Assembly (NCBI RefSeq): GCF_047219225.1
Contig: NZ_CP178208.1
Location: 992,001 to 1,056,000, forward strand
DNA length: 64,000 bases
Direction of reading: 5' to 3'
DNA from: IMCC45349 sp047219225
Lineage (GTDB): Bacteria > Bacteroidota > Bacteroidia > Flavobacteriales > Flavobacteriaceae
The notes under the pieces were generated by a model. The model was given only the letters and a program-made list of their open reading frames with translations. It was not told the origin of the DNA and ran no database searches. This document shows positions 34,156 through 42,530 of the stretch, one piece after another. Numbering within the stretch: position 1 is the first letter of the stretch; each line of letters begins with the position of its first letter. Both the position numbers and the translations under genes were made by a program.

Positions 34156-35472
34156 ATGAGTACAAAAACAATTCCATACGTACCTTATAAGGTAAAGGAT
34201 ATGTCGCTTGCGGCTTGGGGAAGAAAAGAGATTGAATTGGCTGAAGCAGAAATGCCTGGACTAATGAGTTTGAGAGAAGAATATAAAGATTCTCAACCTC
34301 TTAAAGGTGCACGTATTGCTGGTTGTTTACATATGACAATTCAAACTGCTGTATTAATTGAAACTTTAAAAGCTCTTGGAGCTGAAGTAACTTGGAGTTC
34401 TTGTAATATTTTCTCAACTCAAGATCAAGCTGCTGCTGCTATTGCTGAAGCTGGAATTCCAGTTTACGCATGGAAAGATATGACTGAAGAAGAATTTGAT
34501 TGGTGTATTGAGCAAACTTTATTCTTTGGTGAAGATAGACAACCACTTAATATGATTCTTGATGATGGTGGAGATTTAACTAACATGGTTTTAGACAAGT
34601 ATCCAGAGTTAGCTGCAGGAATTAACGGTTTATCTGAAGAAACTACAACTGGTGTTCACCGTTTATACGAGCGTGTAAAAAATGGAACATTACCAATGCC
34701 GGCAATTAACGTTAATGACTCTGTAACAAAGTCAAAATTTGACAACAAATATGGTTGTAAAGAATCTGCTGTAGATGCTATTCGTCGCGCAACAGATGTG
34801 ATGCTAGCTGGAAAACGTGTAACGGTTTGTGGTTATGGTGATGTTGGTAAAGGAACTGCAGCTTCATTTAAAGGTGCTGGTTCTATTGTAACAGTTACTG
34901 AAATTGACCCAATTTGTGCTTTACAAGCTGCAATGGACGGTTTTGAAGTTAAACGTTTAGAAACTGTAGTTGGAAATAGTGATATCGTTATTACAACAAC
35001 AGGAAACAAAGACATCGTTCGTGGAGAGCATTTTGAAGCTATGAAAGACAAAGCTATTGTATGTAACATTGGACATTTTGACAATGAAATTGACATGGCT
35101 TGGTTAAACAAAAATCATGGTGACACTAAAAACACAATTAAACCACAAGTTGACAAGTATAATGTAAACGGAAACGACATCATTATCTTAGCTGAAGGAC
35201 GATTAGTAAACTTAGGTTGTGCTACAGGACACCCAAGTTTTGTAATGAGTAACTCATTTACAAACCAAACGTTAGCACAAATTGAACTTTGGAATAATGC
35301 TGATGCTTACAAAAACGAAGTATACATGTTACCTAAAGCTTTAGACGAAAAAGTAGCAAAATTACACTTAGCAAAAATTGGTGTTGAGCTTACTGAGTTA
35401 CGTGAGGATCAAGCTAGTTATATTGGTGTAACTGTTGAAGGACCTTATAAGCCTGAACATTATAGATACTAA
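34156..35472 (+). CDS. ahcY: Adenosylhomocysteinase (S-adenosylhomocysteine hydrolase)
   Basis: 438 residues from MSTKTIPYVPYKVKDMSLAA, the normal family start; an ATG 18 bases earlier would add six residues. It hydrolyses SAH to homocysteine and adenosine and so keeps methyltransferases active. The NAD-binding block is VCGYGDVGKGTAASFKGAG near residue 225, and the C-terminal LREDQASYIGV and EGPYKPEHYRY end is the conserved tail that closes on the neighbouring subunit's NAD. A leader of about 100 bases with competing hairpins precedes it. Followed by a terminator. Confidence 0.97.
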   Translation: MSTKTIPYVPYKVKDMSLAAWGRKEIELAEAEMPGLMSLREEYKDSQPLKGARIAGCLHMTIQTAVLIETLKALGAEVTWSSCNIFSTQDQAAAAIAEAGIPVYAWKDMTEEEFDWCIEQTLFFGEDRQPLNMILDDGGDLTNMVLDKYPELAAGINGLSEETTTGVHRLYERVKNGTLPMPAINVNDSVTKSKFDNKYGCKESAVDAIRRATDVMLAGKRVTVCGYGDVGKGTAASFKGAGSIVTVTEIDPICALQAAMDGFEVKRLETVVGNSDIVITTTGNKDIVRGEHFEAMKDKAIVCNIGHFDNEIDMAWLNKNHGDTKNTIKPQVDKYNVNGNDIIILAEGRLVNLGCATGHPSFVMSNSFTNQTLAQIELWNNADAYKNEVYMLPKALDEKVAKLHLAKIGVELTELREDQASYIGVTVEGPYKPEHYRY

Positions 35473-35500
35473 TTAAAGAATTATAATTCTATTATAGATT

Positions 35501-35528
35501 AAACCCTTACAGAAATGTGAGGGTTTTT
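35501..35528. terminator. Intrinsic terminator of ahcY, overlapping the convergent gene end
   Basis: AAACCCTTACA and TGTGAGGGTTT form an 11-bp stem with one G-U and a 4-base loop, followed by T's. It contains the stop codon of the minus-strand gene ending at 35507. Confidence 0.82.
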
Positions 35529-36289
35529 TTATATCCTGTCACCAATAAATTTCTTGCTCCTCTTATTCCACATTTCTGGTGCTTATGATATGCTTGAGCT
35601 GCCCTTTCACGAATTTGTAAATCTGTTTCGTTAATAATCCACCCATCAATTGCTGCCTTTAAAGTATAAGCTTCAGGAGCCATTAAACCTGTAGTCCAAA
35701 CTAATGGACTAGAATTAGTTTGAACCAAATATGGTTTAAAAAACTCTTTACTAATACATGCTAAAATTATAGCTGCTCTTTTATTTACATTTTTAGAGGT
35801 GAAATTTCCTTCTACATCAAACTCCATAAGTCCATCATGACCAACATAAGCTAATAAATTTGAATCTCCTCCAAAACTCAAACTCACACTTTCATGTTTA
35901 ATATTAATAGGATTGTGACCTGCGTTAGCTTCTAAAAAATCAATGGTAGTTTGTTTTATATATTTACCATCGTAAGCATCAGCCAACAAATATGTATTAG
36001 TTAATTTATGCTTATACAGTAAGCGCTCAAGGATATTCTTTTTTGGATTCTTCTCGGTTGTAACAAGCACCCAATCTTTACTTCTTTTAAAGTAGCTTTT
36101 TACGCCATACATTGCTCCCCAATACAAATTATTTTTAGCATCTTGACCATTACCTAATTTTTCTGGCACTGGTACTATTCCTTGATTTTTATTATCACAC
36201 AAAGCAACAAAAACATGGATAGTTTTTATTTGAGAATAACACAACTTAACACATAATGTGAAAGCAAAAAATAAGATTACTTTTTTCAT
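35507..36289 (-). CDS. Secreted protein with caspase-like His/Cys pattern
   Basis: 260 residues from MKKVILFFAFTLCVKLCYSQ, a good signal peptide; the longer reading from 36358 is rejected because it puts 23 residues before it. A candidate catalytic dyad fits the caspase-like pattern: a His in LLAYVGHDGLMEF (His151) and a Cys in AIILACISKEFF (Cys178), each ending a hydrophobic strand. I do not recognise the family with certainty, and the caspase-like fold is inferred from these two motifs and spacing. Confidence 0.55.
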   Translation of the reverse strand: MKKVILFFAFTLCVKLCYSQIKTIHVFVALCDNKNQGIVPVPEKLGNGQDAKNNLYWGAMYGVKSYFKRSKDWVLVTTEKNPKKNILERLLYKHKLTNTYLLADAYDGKYIKQTTIDFLEANAGHNPINIKHESVSLSFGGDSNLLAYVGHDGLMEFDVEGNFTSKNVNKRAAIILACISKEFFKPYLVQTNSSPLVWTTGLMAPEAYTLKAAIDGWIINETDLQIRERAAQAYHKHQKCGIRGARNLLVTGYKKTLTFL

Positions 36290-36327
36290 AATAACTCTAA
36301 CGATAGAATTAAATAAAAAGTACAAAA

Positions 36328-36355
36328 AAACCCTTTCAGTTTCCTGAAAGGGTTT
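36328..36355 (-). terminator. Intrinsic terminator after rpmA
   Basis: AAACCCTTTCAG and CTGAAAGGGTTT form a 12-bp stem with a 4-base loop, downstream of the minus-strand rplU-rpmA operon. It overlaps the upstream region of the gene starting at 36289. Confidence 0.88.
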
Positions 36356-36382
36356 CATATATTTTAAAAAAACTTAAACTTC

Positions 36383-36643
36383 TTAAGCTTCAAATGGTAC
36401 AATTGAAACGTAAGATTTGTTATCTCTTTTCTTAGTAAATTTTACGATACCATCAACTTTAGCATGTAAAGTATGGTCTTTTCCAGCATATACGTTTTCT
36501 CCTGGATTGTGCGCAGTACCTCTTTGTCTTACAATGATGTTACCTGCAACAGCAGCTTGTCCACCAAAAATCTTAACACCTAATCGTTTCGATTCTGATT
36601 CTCTACCGTTTTTCGAACTACCTACTCCTTTTTTATGAGCCAT
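36383..36643 (-). CDS. rpmA: 50S ribosomal protein L27 (bL27)
   Basis: 86 residues. The start MAHKKGVGSSKNGRESESKR and the block GNIIVRQRGTAHNPGENVYA are the standard bL27 sequence. The N-terminal tail without a cleavage extension reaches the peptidyl-transferase centre. It is cotranscribed with rplU, which lies 27 bases upstream. Confidence 0.97.
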   Translation of the reverse strand: MAHKKGVGSSKNGRESESKRLGVKIFGGQAAVAGNIIVRQRGTAHNPGENVYAGKDHTLHAKVDGIVKFTKKRDNKSYVSIVPFEA

Positions 36644-36670
36644 TTTATTTCGATTTTAGTTGTTAAACAA

Positions 36671-37165
36671 TTAGCTTAAAGCAGCAATTAAATCAGCTTT
36701 CTTCATAGAAGAAATACCTTCAATTCCTTTTGCTTTAGCCATCTCTTTTAATTGAGCAACAGTCATCTTAGATAAATCATTAGATGCTTCTGTAGCTTCT
36801 GGCTTAGCCTCTACTTTTTTAGTTGCTTTTGCTGGAGCAGCTTTTTTTGCTCCTGAAGCAGCAATACTTTCAATTTGAATTTCAGTTAAAGATTGACGGT
36901 GTCCATTTTTAACACGGTAACCTTTACGTCTTTTCTTTTTGAAAACAATAACTTTATCACCTTTAAGGTGCTTTAAGACTTTTGCTCCTACTTGAGCTCC
37001 GTCTATAGCTGGGGCGCCTACAGTTACATTGTCACCATCTGCTACAAGAAGAACGTTATCGAAAGATACTTTCTTTCCTTCTTCAGTTTGTAAACGGTGA
37101 ACAAACACTTTCTGGTCTTTTTCAACTTTAAATTGTTGCCCTGCTATCTCTACAATTGCGTACAT
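36671..37165 (-). CDS. rplU: 50S ribosomal protein L21 (bL21) with C-terminal extension
   Basis: 164 residues, versus about 103 for E. coli. The core (MYAIVEIAGQQFKVEKDQKV through RKGYRVKNGHRQSLTEIQI) ends near residue 103. A Lys/Ala/Pro linker and a short helical repeat (about 131-164: MTVAQLKEMAKAKGIEGISS, then KKADLIAAL) follow, resembling an SAP/Rho-N nucleic-acid-binding motif. Such L21 extensions are known in Bacteroidota. The gene leads the rplU-rpmA operon and has a TAnnTTTG element about 40 bases upstream. Confidence 0.95.
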   Translation of the reverse strand: MYAIVEIAGQQFKVEKDQKVFVHRLQTEEGKKVSFDNVLLVADGDNVTVGAPAIDGAQVGAKVLKHLKGDKVIVFKKKRRKGYRVKNGHRQSLTEIQIESIAASGAKKAAPAKATKKVEAKPEATEASNDLSKMTVAQLKEMAKAKGIEGISSMKKADLIAALS

Positions 37166-37207
37166 AGCGTAACGTTTTTATTTATTAATTTTATTAAAAA
37201 ATGAGTG

Positions 37208-37215
37208 CAAATATA
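37208..37215 (-). promoter_or_regulatory. Promoter -7 element of rplU-rpmA
   Basis: Reads TATATTTG on the minus strand (consensus TAnnTTTG), 43 bases before the rplU start. Confidence 0.65.
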
Positions 37216-37303
37216 CGGCTAAATAATTAATCTACAAATATTTTACACACTATAAATCTCTTAAAAATAGTGCAATATATAAGGTATACGATTTAAAGTT
37301 TAT

Positions 37304-37311
37304 TATTTTTG
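37304..37311 (+). promoter_or_regulatory. Promoter -7 element of the M16 peptidase operon
   Basis: TATTTTTG fits TAnnTTTG. A GTG reading frame begins at 37311 within this element, so the true start must be the ATG at 37380. Confidence 0.6.
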
Positions 37312-37379
37312 TGTGCGCTTGTAACAAATCTTACTTACTTGCGTCATACAACAAATTAAATTTAATTAAAAAATCACAA

Positions 37380-38696
37380 ATGAAAAAATGCTTATTTTCT
37401 TTAGCATCTTTGGTATTAGCAAGTTTTACTGCTACTGCTCAAGAAGTTAAGTTTGAAGAATTTGATCTAGACAATGGACTACACGTAGTTCTTCATCAAG
37501 ACAACACCGCTCCTGTAGTTATTACTTCTGTAATGTACGATGTAGGAGGAAAAGATGGCGACAGAGAGCGTACAGGTTTTGCTCACTTTTTTGAACACTT
37601 ATTATTTGAAGGTACAGAAAACATTGAGCGTGGAGAGTTTATGAAAATTATTCCTGCTAACGGAGGAACTTTTAACGCTAACACATCTCAGGACAGAACC
37701 TACTACTACGAAATTTTCCCTTCAAACAAATTAGAACTTGGGCTTTGGTTAGAATCTGCTCGTATGTTACACCCAATTATTGATCAAGTTGGTGTTGACA
37801 CTCAAAACGAAGTAGTAAAAGAAGAAAAGCGTCAAAGATATGACTCTCCATATGGTGGGATTTTTGAAGCTATTGGAAAAAATCTTTTCGAAGTTCACCC
37901 ATATAAAGATCCAAACATTGGTTATATGGAGCATTTAGATGCTGCAACTTTAGATGAGTTTAACGCATACTTTAAAAAGTATTATGGACCTAACAACGCT
38001 GTTCTAGTAATAGCTGGAGATTTTGAAGTTGAAGAAACTAAAAAAATGGTAAAAGAGTACTTTGGAGAAGTAAAACCTCGTCCTGAAGTTGTTAGAAATT
38101 TCCCAAAGGAAGCTCCTATTACTACTGCTAAAAGAGTACAAGCTTACGATAAAAACATTCAAATCCCTGCTATTTTAGCAACCTACAGAACTCCTGGATT
38201 TGGAAACAGAGATGCGTATGTATTAGATATGATTTCTGCATATTTAAGTGGAGGAAAAAGTTCTGTACTTTATAAAAAATTAGTTGACGAGCAAAAACAA
38301 GCATTAGCTGTTCAAGCTGTTAACATTCCTCAAATGGATTATAATGTATTTGCTTTATTTGCTTTACCATTAGGTGAAGTTTCTTTAGATACTTTACTTG
38401 CTGAAATGGATGAAGAAGTTGCAAAAATGCAAAACGAATTAATCTCTGAACGTGATTACCAAAAATTAATCAACCAATTCGAAAATCAGTTTGTAAGCTC
38501 TAATGCAAGTATTGCAGGAATTGCAGAGTCTCTTGCTTCATACTATTTATTATATGGAGACATTAATTTAATAAACAAGGAAATTGATATTATTAGATCA
38601 ATTACTAGAGAAGAAATTCAAGCTGTAGCTAAAAAATACCTTAGCCCAAATCAGCGTGTTGAAATAGAATATTTACCAAAAAAAGATGACCAATAA
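37380..38696 (+). CDS. M16 family zinc peptidase, catalytic subunit
   Basis: 438 residues with a signal peptide (MKKCLFSLASLVLASFTATA). The inverted zinc motif HxxEH is HFFEHLLFE (His69, Glu72, His73), and the third ligand is Glu148 (EVVKEEKRQRYD), 75 residues beyond His73 as in M16. It acts in the periplasm and cuts peptides. It works as a pair with the next gene, whose zinc motif is lost; such catalytic/non-catalytic pairs resemble mitochondrial processing peptidase. The substrate is not known. Confidence 0.9.
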   Translation: MKKCLFSLASLVLASFTATAQEVKFEEFDLDNGLHVVLHQDNTAPVVITSVMYDVGGKDGDRERTGFAHFFEHLLFEGTENIERGEFMKIIPANGGTFNANTSQDRTYYYEIFPSNKLELGLWLESARMLHPIIDQVGVDTQNEVVKEEKRQRYDSPYGGIFEAIGKNLFEVHPYKDPNIGYMEHLDAATLDEFNAYFKKYYGPNNAVLVIAGDFEVEETKKMVKEYFGEVKPRPEVVRNFPKEAPITTAKRVQAYDKNIQIPAILATYRTPGFGNRDAYVLDMISAYLSGGKSSVLYKKLVDEQKQALAVQAVNIPQMDYNVFALFALPLGEVSLDTLLAEMDEEVAKMQNELISERDYQKLINQFENQFVSSNASIAGIAESLASYYLLYGDINLINKEIDIIRSITREEIQAVAKKYLSPNQRVEIEYLPKKDDQ

Positions 38697-38697
38697 A

Positions 38698-40791
38698 ATG
38701 AGAACAATATTTAATATTAAAACAAAGATATCTGCATTTGTACTTTTATTTTTGGTAACATTAAGCGTTACAGCACAAGTAGACAGAACAAAGATACCTA
38801 CTCCTGGTGCAGAACCAGAAATTAACATAAAAACTCCTGAAGAATTTCAACTTAAAAATGGTTTGAAAGTTCTTGTAGTAGAAAACCATAAATTACCAAG
38901 AGTTTCATTTAGTTTACGTATAGACAATGGTCCAATTTTATCTGGAGATAAAGCTGGTGTAGAAAGCATTGTTGCTAGTATGCTTGGAAACGGAACTACT
39001 TCTATTGATAAAGATACTTTTAACGAAGAGATTGACTTTTTAGGAGCTAACTTAAGTTTTGGTTCTAGTAGTGCATTTGCATCTTCATTATCAAAATATT
39101 CTGAAAGAATTCTTGAATTAATGGCTGATGCAGCATTAAACCCATTATTAACTGAAGAAGAGTTTCAAAAAGAAAAAGATAAGTTACTTGAAAGCTTAAA
39201 ATCTAACGAAAAAAGTATGGACGCAATTAGTGGCCGTGTTGGAGGTGCTTTAAGCTACGGAACTCACCATCCATATGGAGAATTTACTACAGAAGAAACT
39301 GTAAACAATGTAACATTAGATAACGTTAGAGCTTTTTACCAAAAATACTTTAGCCCAAACAAAGCATATTTAGTTGTAATTGGAGATGTTAAGTTTAAAG
39401 ACATCAAAAAGCAAGTTAAGAAATATTTTGGTGATTGGGCTCCAGGAGCTGGTGTAGCTACTTCTATTCCAGAAGTAAACCCTAACGCTCAATACACTCA
39501 AATTAACTTTGTTGATTTCCCATCTGCATCTCAATCTAGTATTTCTATTACTAACAATGTAAAGCTAAAAATGGCTGACGAAGATTACCATGCAGCTTTA
39601 ATTACTAACAACATCCTTGGTGGTGGTGGTGAAGGTTATTTATTTAAAAACCTTCGTGAAGAACATGGTTACACTTATGGAGCTTACTCTAGCTTAGGTG
39701 CTAATAGATATGGTGCTTCTCGCTTTACTGCTTCTGCTAAAGTTAGAAACATGGTTACTGATAGTGCTGTTGTTGAAGCTTTAAAAGAAATAAAAAGAAT
39801 TAAAACAGAGCCAGTAGATGCTCAAATTTTAAAAGATGCTAAAGAAAAGTACATTGGTAGATTTATCATGGGATTAGAAAACCCAAGAACTGTTGCTAAT
39901 TACGCTTTAAACATCAAGTTACAAAACTTACCACAAGACTTCTACTCTACATACTTACAAAAAATTAAAGATGTATCTGTTGAAGACGTACAACGTGTAG
40001 CTAACAAGTATTTTAAAACTGAAAATGCTCGTATTGTTATTGTAGGTAAAGGTGCTGATGCTTTAGAAAATCTTGAAAAAACTGGAATTCCAATTAAGTA
40101 CTACGACAAGTATGCTAATGAGGTTGCTAAACCAGAATTTACAAAACCAATTCCTGCTGGTGTAACTGTACAAACAGTAATTGATAACTATATCAACGCT
40201 ATTGGAGGAAAAGACAAATTAGCTGCTGTAAATACTATTCACTCTACTGCAAATGTAACTATTGAAGGTGCTCCTTTCAAGCCTGTTGCTAACACTAAGC
40301 AAATGGCTCCAAACAAAATGATGGTGGACATTAGCATCGAAGGAATGGGAACTATTGAGAAGCAAGTATTTAATGGTGAAACAGGTTATATTGTTCGTCA
40401 AGGACAAAGACAAGATATGCCTGCTGATAGAATTGAAAGCCAAAAGAAATCAGTTTTATTTGATGAATTAGGTTTTGCTGACAAAAATGTAACATTAGAA
40501 AGTATCAATACTATTGAAGGTAATGATGTTTATAAAGTAAAGCTTGAAGAAAACGGAGAAACAACTTATAGATATTATAGTGTAGAAAATGCATTTTTAG
40601 TAAGAACTGAAAGCACTACTAAAGTAGGAGAGCAAGAAATTACTACAACTGTAGATTACGATAAGTACTCTGAAGTAGAAGGTGTATTATTCCCTTACTA
40701 TACTGTACAAAAAGCTGGACCGCAAGTATTAATTTTTAATGTATCTAACATTAAAGTTAACGAAGGTGTAACAGACGCTGATTTTAACTAA
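38698..40791 (+). CDS. M16 family peptidase-like protein, non-catalytic partner with extra C-terminal domain
   Basis: About 697 residues from MRTIFNIKTKISAFVLLFLV, a signal peptide; an ATG 12 bases upstream inside the previous gene is possible. The M16 fold is present, but the position of HxxEH reads AGVESIVASMLGNG, so the zinc ligands are missing. Two M16 domains reach about residue 470. A further domain of about 210 residues follows (TVQTVIDNYINAIGGKDKLA and on, ending DYDKYSEVEGVLFPYYTVQ), resembling the LolA/outer-membrane-lipoprotein-sorting fold. It starts 2 bases after the catalytic partner. Confidence 0.88.
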   Translation: MRTIFNIKTKISAFVLLFLVTLSVTAQVDRTKIPTPGAEPEINIKTPEEFQLKNGLKVLVVENHKLPRVSFSLRIDNGPILSGDKAGVESIVASMLGNGTTSIDKDTFNEEIDFLGANLSFGSSSAFASSLSKYSERILELMADAALNPLLTEEEFQKEKDKLLESLKSNEKSMDAISGRVGGALSYGTHHPYGEFTTEETVNNVTLDNVRAFYQKYFSPNKAYLVVIGDVKFKDIKKQVKKYFGDWAPGAGVATSIPEVNPNAQYTQINFVDFPSASQSSISITNNVKLKMADEDYHAALITNNILGGGGEGYLFKNLREEHGYTYGAYSSLGANRYGASRFTASAKVRNMVTDSAVVEALKEIKRIKTEPVDAQILKDAKEKYIGRFIMGLENPRTVANYALNIKLQNLPQDFYSTYLQKIKDVSVEDVQRVANKYFKTENARIVIVGKGADALENLEKTGIPIKYYDKYANEVAKPEFTKPIPAGVTVQTVIDNYINAIGGKDKLAAVNTIHSTANVTIEGAPFKPVANTKQMAPNKMMVDISIEGMGTIEKQVFNGETGYIVRQGQRQDMPADRIESQKKSVLFDELGFADKNVTLESINTIEGNDVYKVKLEENGETTYRYYSVENAFLVRTESTTKVGEQEITTTVDYDKYSEVEGVLFPYYTVQKAGPQVLIFNVSNIKVNEGVTDADFN

Positions 40792-40812
40792 TTAGTATTT
40801 CAAAATACATTA

Positions 40813-40847
40813 AAAAAACCTGAAGCTTTTGCTTCGGGTTTTTTTAT
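40813..40847. terminator. Bidirectional intrinsic terminator
   Basis: AAAACCTGAAGC and GCTTCGGGTTTT form a 12-bp stem with TTTT loop, between the M16 operon and the convergent EamA gene ending at 40844. Confidence 0.88.
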
Positions 40848-41719
40848 TTTCTTCTATTAGCTAAATAAATTCCTATTAAAATTAATCCTGTTGCTAAAAG
40901 CTGAGACAAACTAAACCCTTCACCATCTAACAATCCCCAAATAAGTGCAATTACTGGCATTAAATACGTAACAGACGATGCAAAAACTGGTGTAGCCATT
41001 TGCACTAATTTATTAAATAATACCTTGGCTAAGGCTGTACCAAAAGCAGATAGTATTACCACATAACCAATAGACATTAAAAAACCTTCTCTATTAAAAG
41101 TTTCGGTCGAAAAGAAATCTACAAATAGCAATACAACAAAAGCTGGAATCATAATTGCCGCAAAATTTCCAGCAGCAATAGTAATGGCCTTTACATCTTG
41201 TAAGTAGCGCTTAATAATATTTACATTAAAAGCATACATAATGGTAGCTAATAACACAAAGCCTGCATATAAATAGTTTTGATTCGGATTTAATTCGGCA
41301 CCTTTACCAATTAATATTGAAGTCCCAACAAAACCAATAATAACACCAACTATTTGACGTTTGGTTGACGCTATTTTAAACACTGCAAACCCAAGCAAAA
41401 TAGTATTTAATGGCACTAAAGAGTTTAATACAGATACAACACCACTATCAATTTCGGTTTCGGCAATAGCAAACAAAAAGGCAGGGAAAAAAGTACCTAA
41501 AAACCCAGAAATGATTAGCCATTTCCATTGTGGTTTAGCAACTTCTTTAAGCGTATTAAATCCAACAGCAAAAATAAACAAGCCCGAAATAATAACACGT
41601 AAAGCACCTAATTGATAAGGTGTTAAACCTATCAAGCTTTTTTTAATAAGAATAAAAGAGCTTCCCCAAATTAAAGAAAGCACAATTAAATAAATCCATT
41701 TCTTATTTCCTGAATGCAT
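40844..41719 (-). CDS. EamA/DMT family exporter
   Basis: 291 residues from MHSGNKKWIYLIVLSLIWGS; the longer reading at 41758 has no match. Ten membrane helices in two EamA repeats; typical motifs are IWGSSFILIKKSLIGLTPYQ near the start and ALIWGLLDGEGFSLSQLLAT near the end. It is the second EamA gene of the window, unlike that at 11217 in sequence. It exports unknown metabolites across the inner membrane. The neighbouring genes are unrelated. Confidence 0.88.
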   Translation of the reverse strand: MHSGNKKWIYLIVLSLIWGSSFILIKKSLIGLTPYQLGALRVIISGLFIFAVGFNTLKEVAKPQWKWLIISGFLGTFFPAFLFAIAETEIDSGVVSVLNSLVPLNTILLGFAVFKIASTKRQIVGVIIGFVGTSILIGKGAELNPNQNYLYAGFVLLATIMYAFNVNIIKRYLQDVKAITIAAGNFAAIMIPAFVVLLFVDFFSTETFNREGFLMSIGYVVILSAFGTALAKVLFNKLVQMATPVFASSVTYLMPVIALIWGLLDGEGFSLSQLLATGLILIGIYLANRRK

Positions 41720-41775
41720 ACCTGAAATTTTCTGCAAAAGTGCGAATTTAAGATGCAAGTAACAGTATTAATTAC

Positions 41776-41783
41776 TAATTTTG
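41776..41783 (+). promoter_or_regulatory. Promoter -7 element of the HMA lipoprotein gene
   Basis: TAATTTTG fits TAnnTTTG, 24 bases before the start at 41808. Confidence 0.6.
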
Positions 41784-41807
41784 TATAGATTATAATAACT
41801 ATTACTT

Positions 41808-42371
41808 ATGAAGACATTAAAAAATATTTTAGCTGTTGCTATACTTGCTCTAGCTATTGTTGCGTGTAAAAACGAAACACAGCCAGAAGTAAAAACTGTG
41901 CAAACAGAAACAAAAGCTAAAAAAGAGGTTAAAGAATTAGACCCTAACGCTACTTATGCTAAAGCTGAGTTTAATATAAAAGGTATGACTTGCGAAATAG
42001 GTTGTGCTAAAACTATTGAAAAGAAATTAGCTAAAATGGAAGGGGTAAAAAGTGCTAAAGTAGATTTTGGTAAGGAATTAGCAATGGTTGAGTATGATAA
42101 CGCTAAAGTTACTACACAAGACTTAGAAGAAACGGTAACTAAAGCTGCTGATATTTACAAAGTAGAAAACATGAATACTGTTGAGGCATTCTCTAACAAA
42201 AAAGAATGTGCACCTAAGTGTTCTGAAGATTGTACAAAAGAAAACTGCGATAAGTGTGCTGCTAAAAAGGCAGAGTGCAAGAAAAAATGCGATGCTAAAA
42301 AAGCAGAAGGCAAATCTTGTGGTGATGACTGTACAAAAGCATGTTGTGCTGAAAAGAAAGGAAAAGCTTAA
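41808..42371 (+). CDS. Metal-binding lipoprotein: HMA domain plus Cys-rich tail
   Basis: 187 residues. The signal peptide ends in LALAIVAC, lipid-attached Cys20. Residues about 52-118 form a heavy-metal-associated domain (IKGMTCEIGCAKTIEKKLAK, and GVKSAKVDFGKELAMVEYD), but the metal loop is CxxxC (Cys62, Cys66) in place of the usual CxxC. The last ~55 residues carry 11 Cys (134, 138, 142, 147, 150, 157, 161, 171, 175, 179, 180) among Lys/Glu/Ala, like a metallothionein. It would sit on the outside of the inner membrane or inner leaflet of the outer membrane and bind copper, zinc or similar. Confidence 0.85.
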   Translation: MKTLKNILAVAILALAIVACKNETQPEVKTVQTETKAKKEVKELDPNATYAKAEFNIKGMTCEIGCAKTIEKKLAKMEGVKSAKVDFGKELAMVEYDNAKVTTQDLEETVTKAADIYKVENMNTVEAFSNKKECAPKCSEDCTKENCDKCAAKKAECKKKCDAKKAEGKSCGDDCTKACCAEKKGKA

Positions 42372-42391
42372 TTACCGTTTAGCTTACACAT

Positions 42392-42425
42392 AAAAAAAGC
42401 CTACTCGTTTGAGTGGGCTTTTTTT
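42392..42425 (+). terminator. Intrinsic terminator after the HMA lipoprotein gene
   Basis: AAAAAAGCCTACTC and GAGTGGGCTTTTTT form a stem of about 14 bp with GTTT loop and one G-U, then T's. The rest of 42426-42530 shows no gene; a short inverted repeat TTACGG/CCGTAA lies at 42467-42501. Confidence 0.88.
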
Positions 42426-42530
42426 ATGTGTATATTTTTGATGTTCGTTTAACGTTTGTAGTTTCGTTACGGAATTGTATGCAAGTAACTTTCAGCCGTA
42501 ATGAAGTATAGTAGTTGTTGGCAATAGTTT

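Noticed and set aside
37311..37379. Upstream start of the M16 peptidase at 37311
   Set aside because: The GTG lies within the TAnnTTTG promoter element, and the signal peptide begins at 37380.
42181..42393. Alternative frame inside the Cys-rich tail of the HMA lipoprotein
   Set aside because: It is a shadow of the Lys/Cys-rich real frame without start context or family match.
42467..42501. TTACGG/CCGTAA inverted repeat as an insertion boundary of the ATPase-methyltransferase gene
   Set aside because: No matching repeat is found on the other side (44493-44609), so there is no proof of integration.
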